6,174 nt of DNA, taken from contig CALIEL010000342.1 in NCBI GenBank assembly GCA_938022235.1, forward strand, positions 1 through 6,174. The letters run 5' to 3'. A program made the position numbers and the translations under genes. The DNA is from Oribacterium parvum (GTDB lineage Bacteria > Bacillota > Clostridia > Lachnospirales > Lachnospiraceae). Positions 5,875 through 6,174 of the stretch are shown piece after piece (the first letter of the stretch is position 1; each line of letters opens with the position of its first letter). The notes beneath the pieces were generated by a model, which saw only the letters and a list, made by a program, of their open reading frames with translations, had not been told where the DNA came from and did not search any database.

Positions 5875-6174
5875 CTACTTTCTTACCTGGTCAATCACTA
5901 CTGCAATCAGAATAATTACTCCCATTGCTACGGTCTGCCAGTAAGCGGAAACTCCAAGCAAACTCAATGCATTATTGATGATACCGATAACAATAAGCCC
6001 AATCACGGTCTGTGGAATTCCGCCACGTCCTCCGGACATACTCGTTCCACCCATGGCAACGGCAGCAATCGCATTTAATTCATAACCGACTGCAGCAGTA
6101 GCCTGTCCGTTCTGTAGCTTGGAAGCAAGGACCAGACCGGCAAGTGCAGATAAAATACCGGAAATGACATATAC
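5875..6174 (-). CDS. RbsC-type sugar ABC permease, C-terminal part (cut by window edge)
   Basis: The window holds the last 99 residues and the TAG stop (5875-5877) of a membrane permease. The N-terminal two thirds lie outside. The fragment shows the family's diagnostic C-terminal pattern: YELNAIAAVAMGGTSMSGGRG (31-51), then a membrane helix, IINNALSLLGVSAYWQ (65-80), and a final hydrophobic helix ending in basic residues. This is typical of ribose/xylose/other sugar permeases such as RbsC. It is a different permease type from the two BMP-linked permeases, so it belongs to a second ABC importer whose remaining genes would be to the right. It ends 148 nt before the lipoprotein start, in the same orientation, and I see no convincing GC-rich terminator after it, so some read-through into the next operon is possible. 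The particular sugar cannot be told from this fragment. Confidence 0.9.
   Translation of the reverse strand, partial: VYVISGILSALAGLVLASKLQNGQATAAVGYELNAIAAVAMGGTSMSGGRGGIPQTVIGLIVIGIINNALSLLGVSAYWQTVAMGVIILIAVVIDQVRK

Overview
The window looks like chromosomal DNA of a Gram-positive Firmicute, most likely a Clostridia/Lachnospiraceae-type anaerobe. This rests on strong GGAGG-type ribosome binding sites, moderate G+C with very AT-rich promoter DNA, short gene spacings, and a solute-binding lipoprotein with a long Glu/Thr/Ala/Lys-rich linker after its lipid-anchor cysteine. The taxonomic call is an inference. I saw no RNA genes, mobile elements, CRISPR arrays or phage genes.

Almost everything is on the minus strand, so transcription reads from high to low coordinates. 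At the right edge (5875-6174) is the C-terminal third of an RbsC-type sugar ABC permease. A 148-bp AT-rich gap follows, with a plausible promoter. Then comes a five-gene cluster: a BMP-family substrate-binding lipoprotein (4605-5726), a double-domain ABC ATPase (2973-4517), a first membrane permease (1856-2983), a second permease (859-1794), and a PsuG-family C-nucleoside glycosidase (78-848). A strong hairpin (4541-4589) sits between the lipoprotein and ATPase genes and probably lets the binding protein be made in excess. The last genes are tightly packed: an 11-nt overlap between ATPase and first permease, 61 nt between the permeases, and 10 nt before the glycosidase, whose Shine-Dalgarno overlaps the preceding stop codon. 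The first 59 bases may hold the tail of a converging plus-strand gene.

Together the cluster reads as a nucleoside uptake and cleavage operon. The four transport genes match the BmpA/YufN-YufO-YufP-YufQ (NupNOPQ) class of nucleoside importers. The fifth gene belongs to the family that breaks the C-C bond of pseudouridine 5'-phosphate. The simplest hypothesis is import of pseudouridine, or another C-nucleoside, followed by cleavage to base plus ribose or ribose phosphate.

Two points keep this from being routine. No PsuK-type kinase is visible. The glycosidase is short and differs from E. coli PsuG at several active-site positions, including some that I recall as contacting phosphate or base. 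It may therefore act on a different or unphosphorylated substrate.
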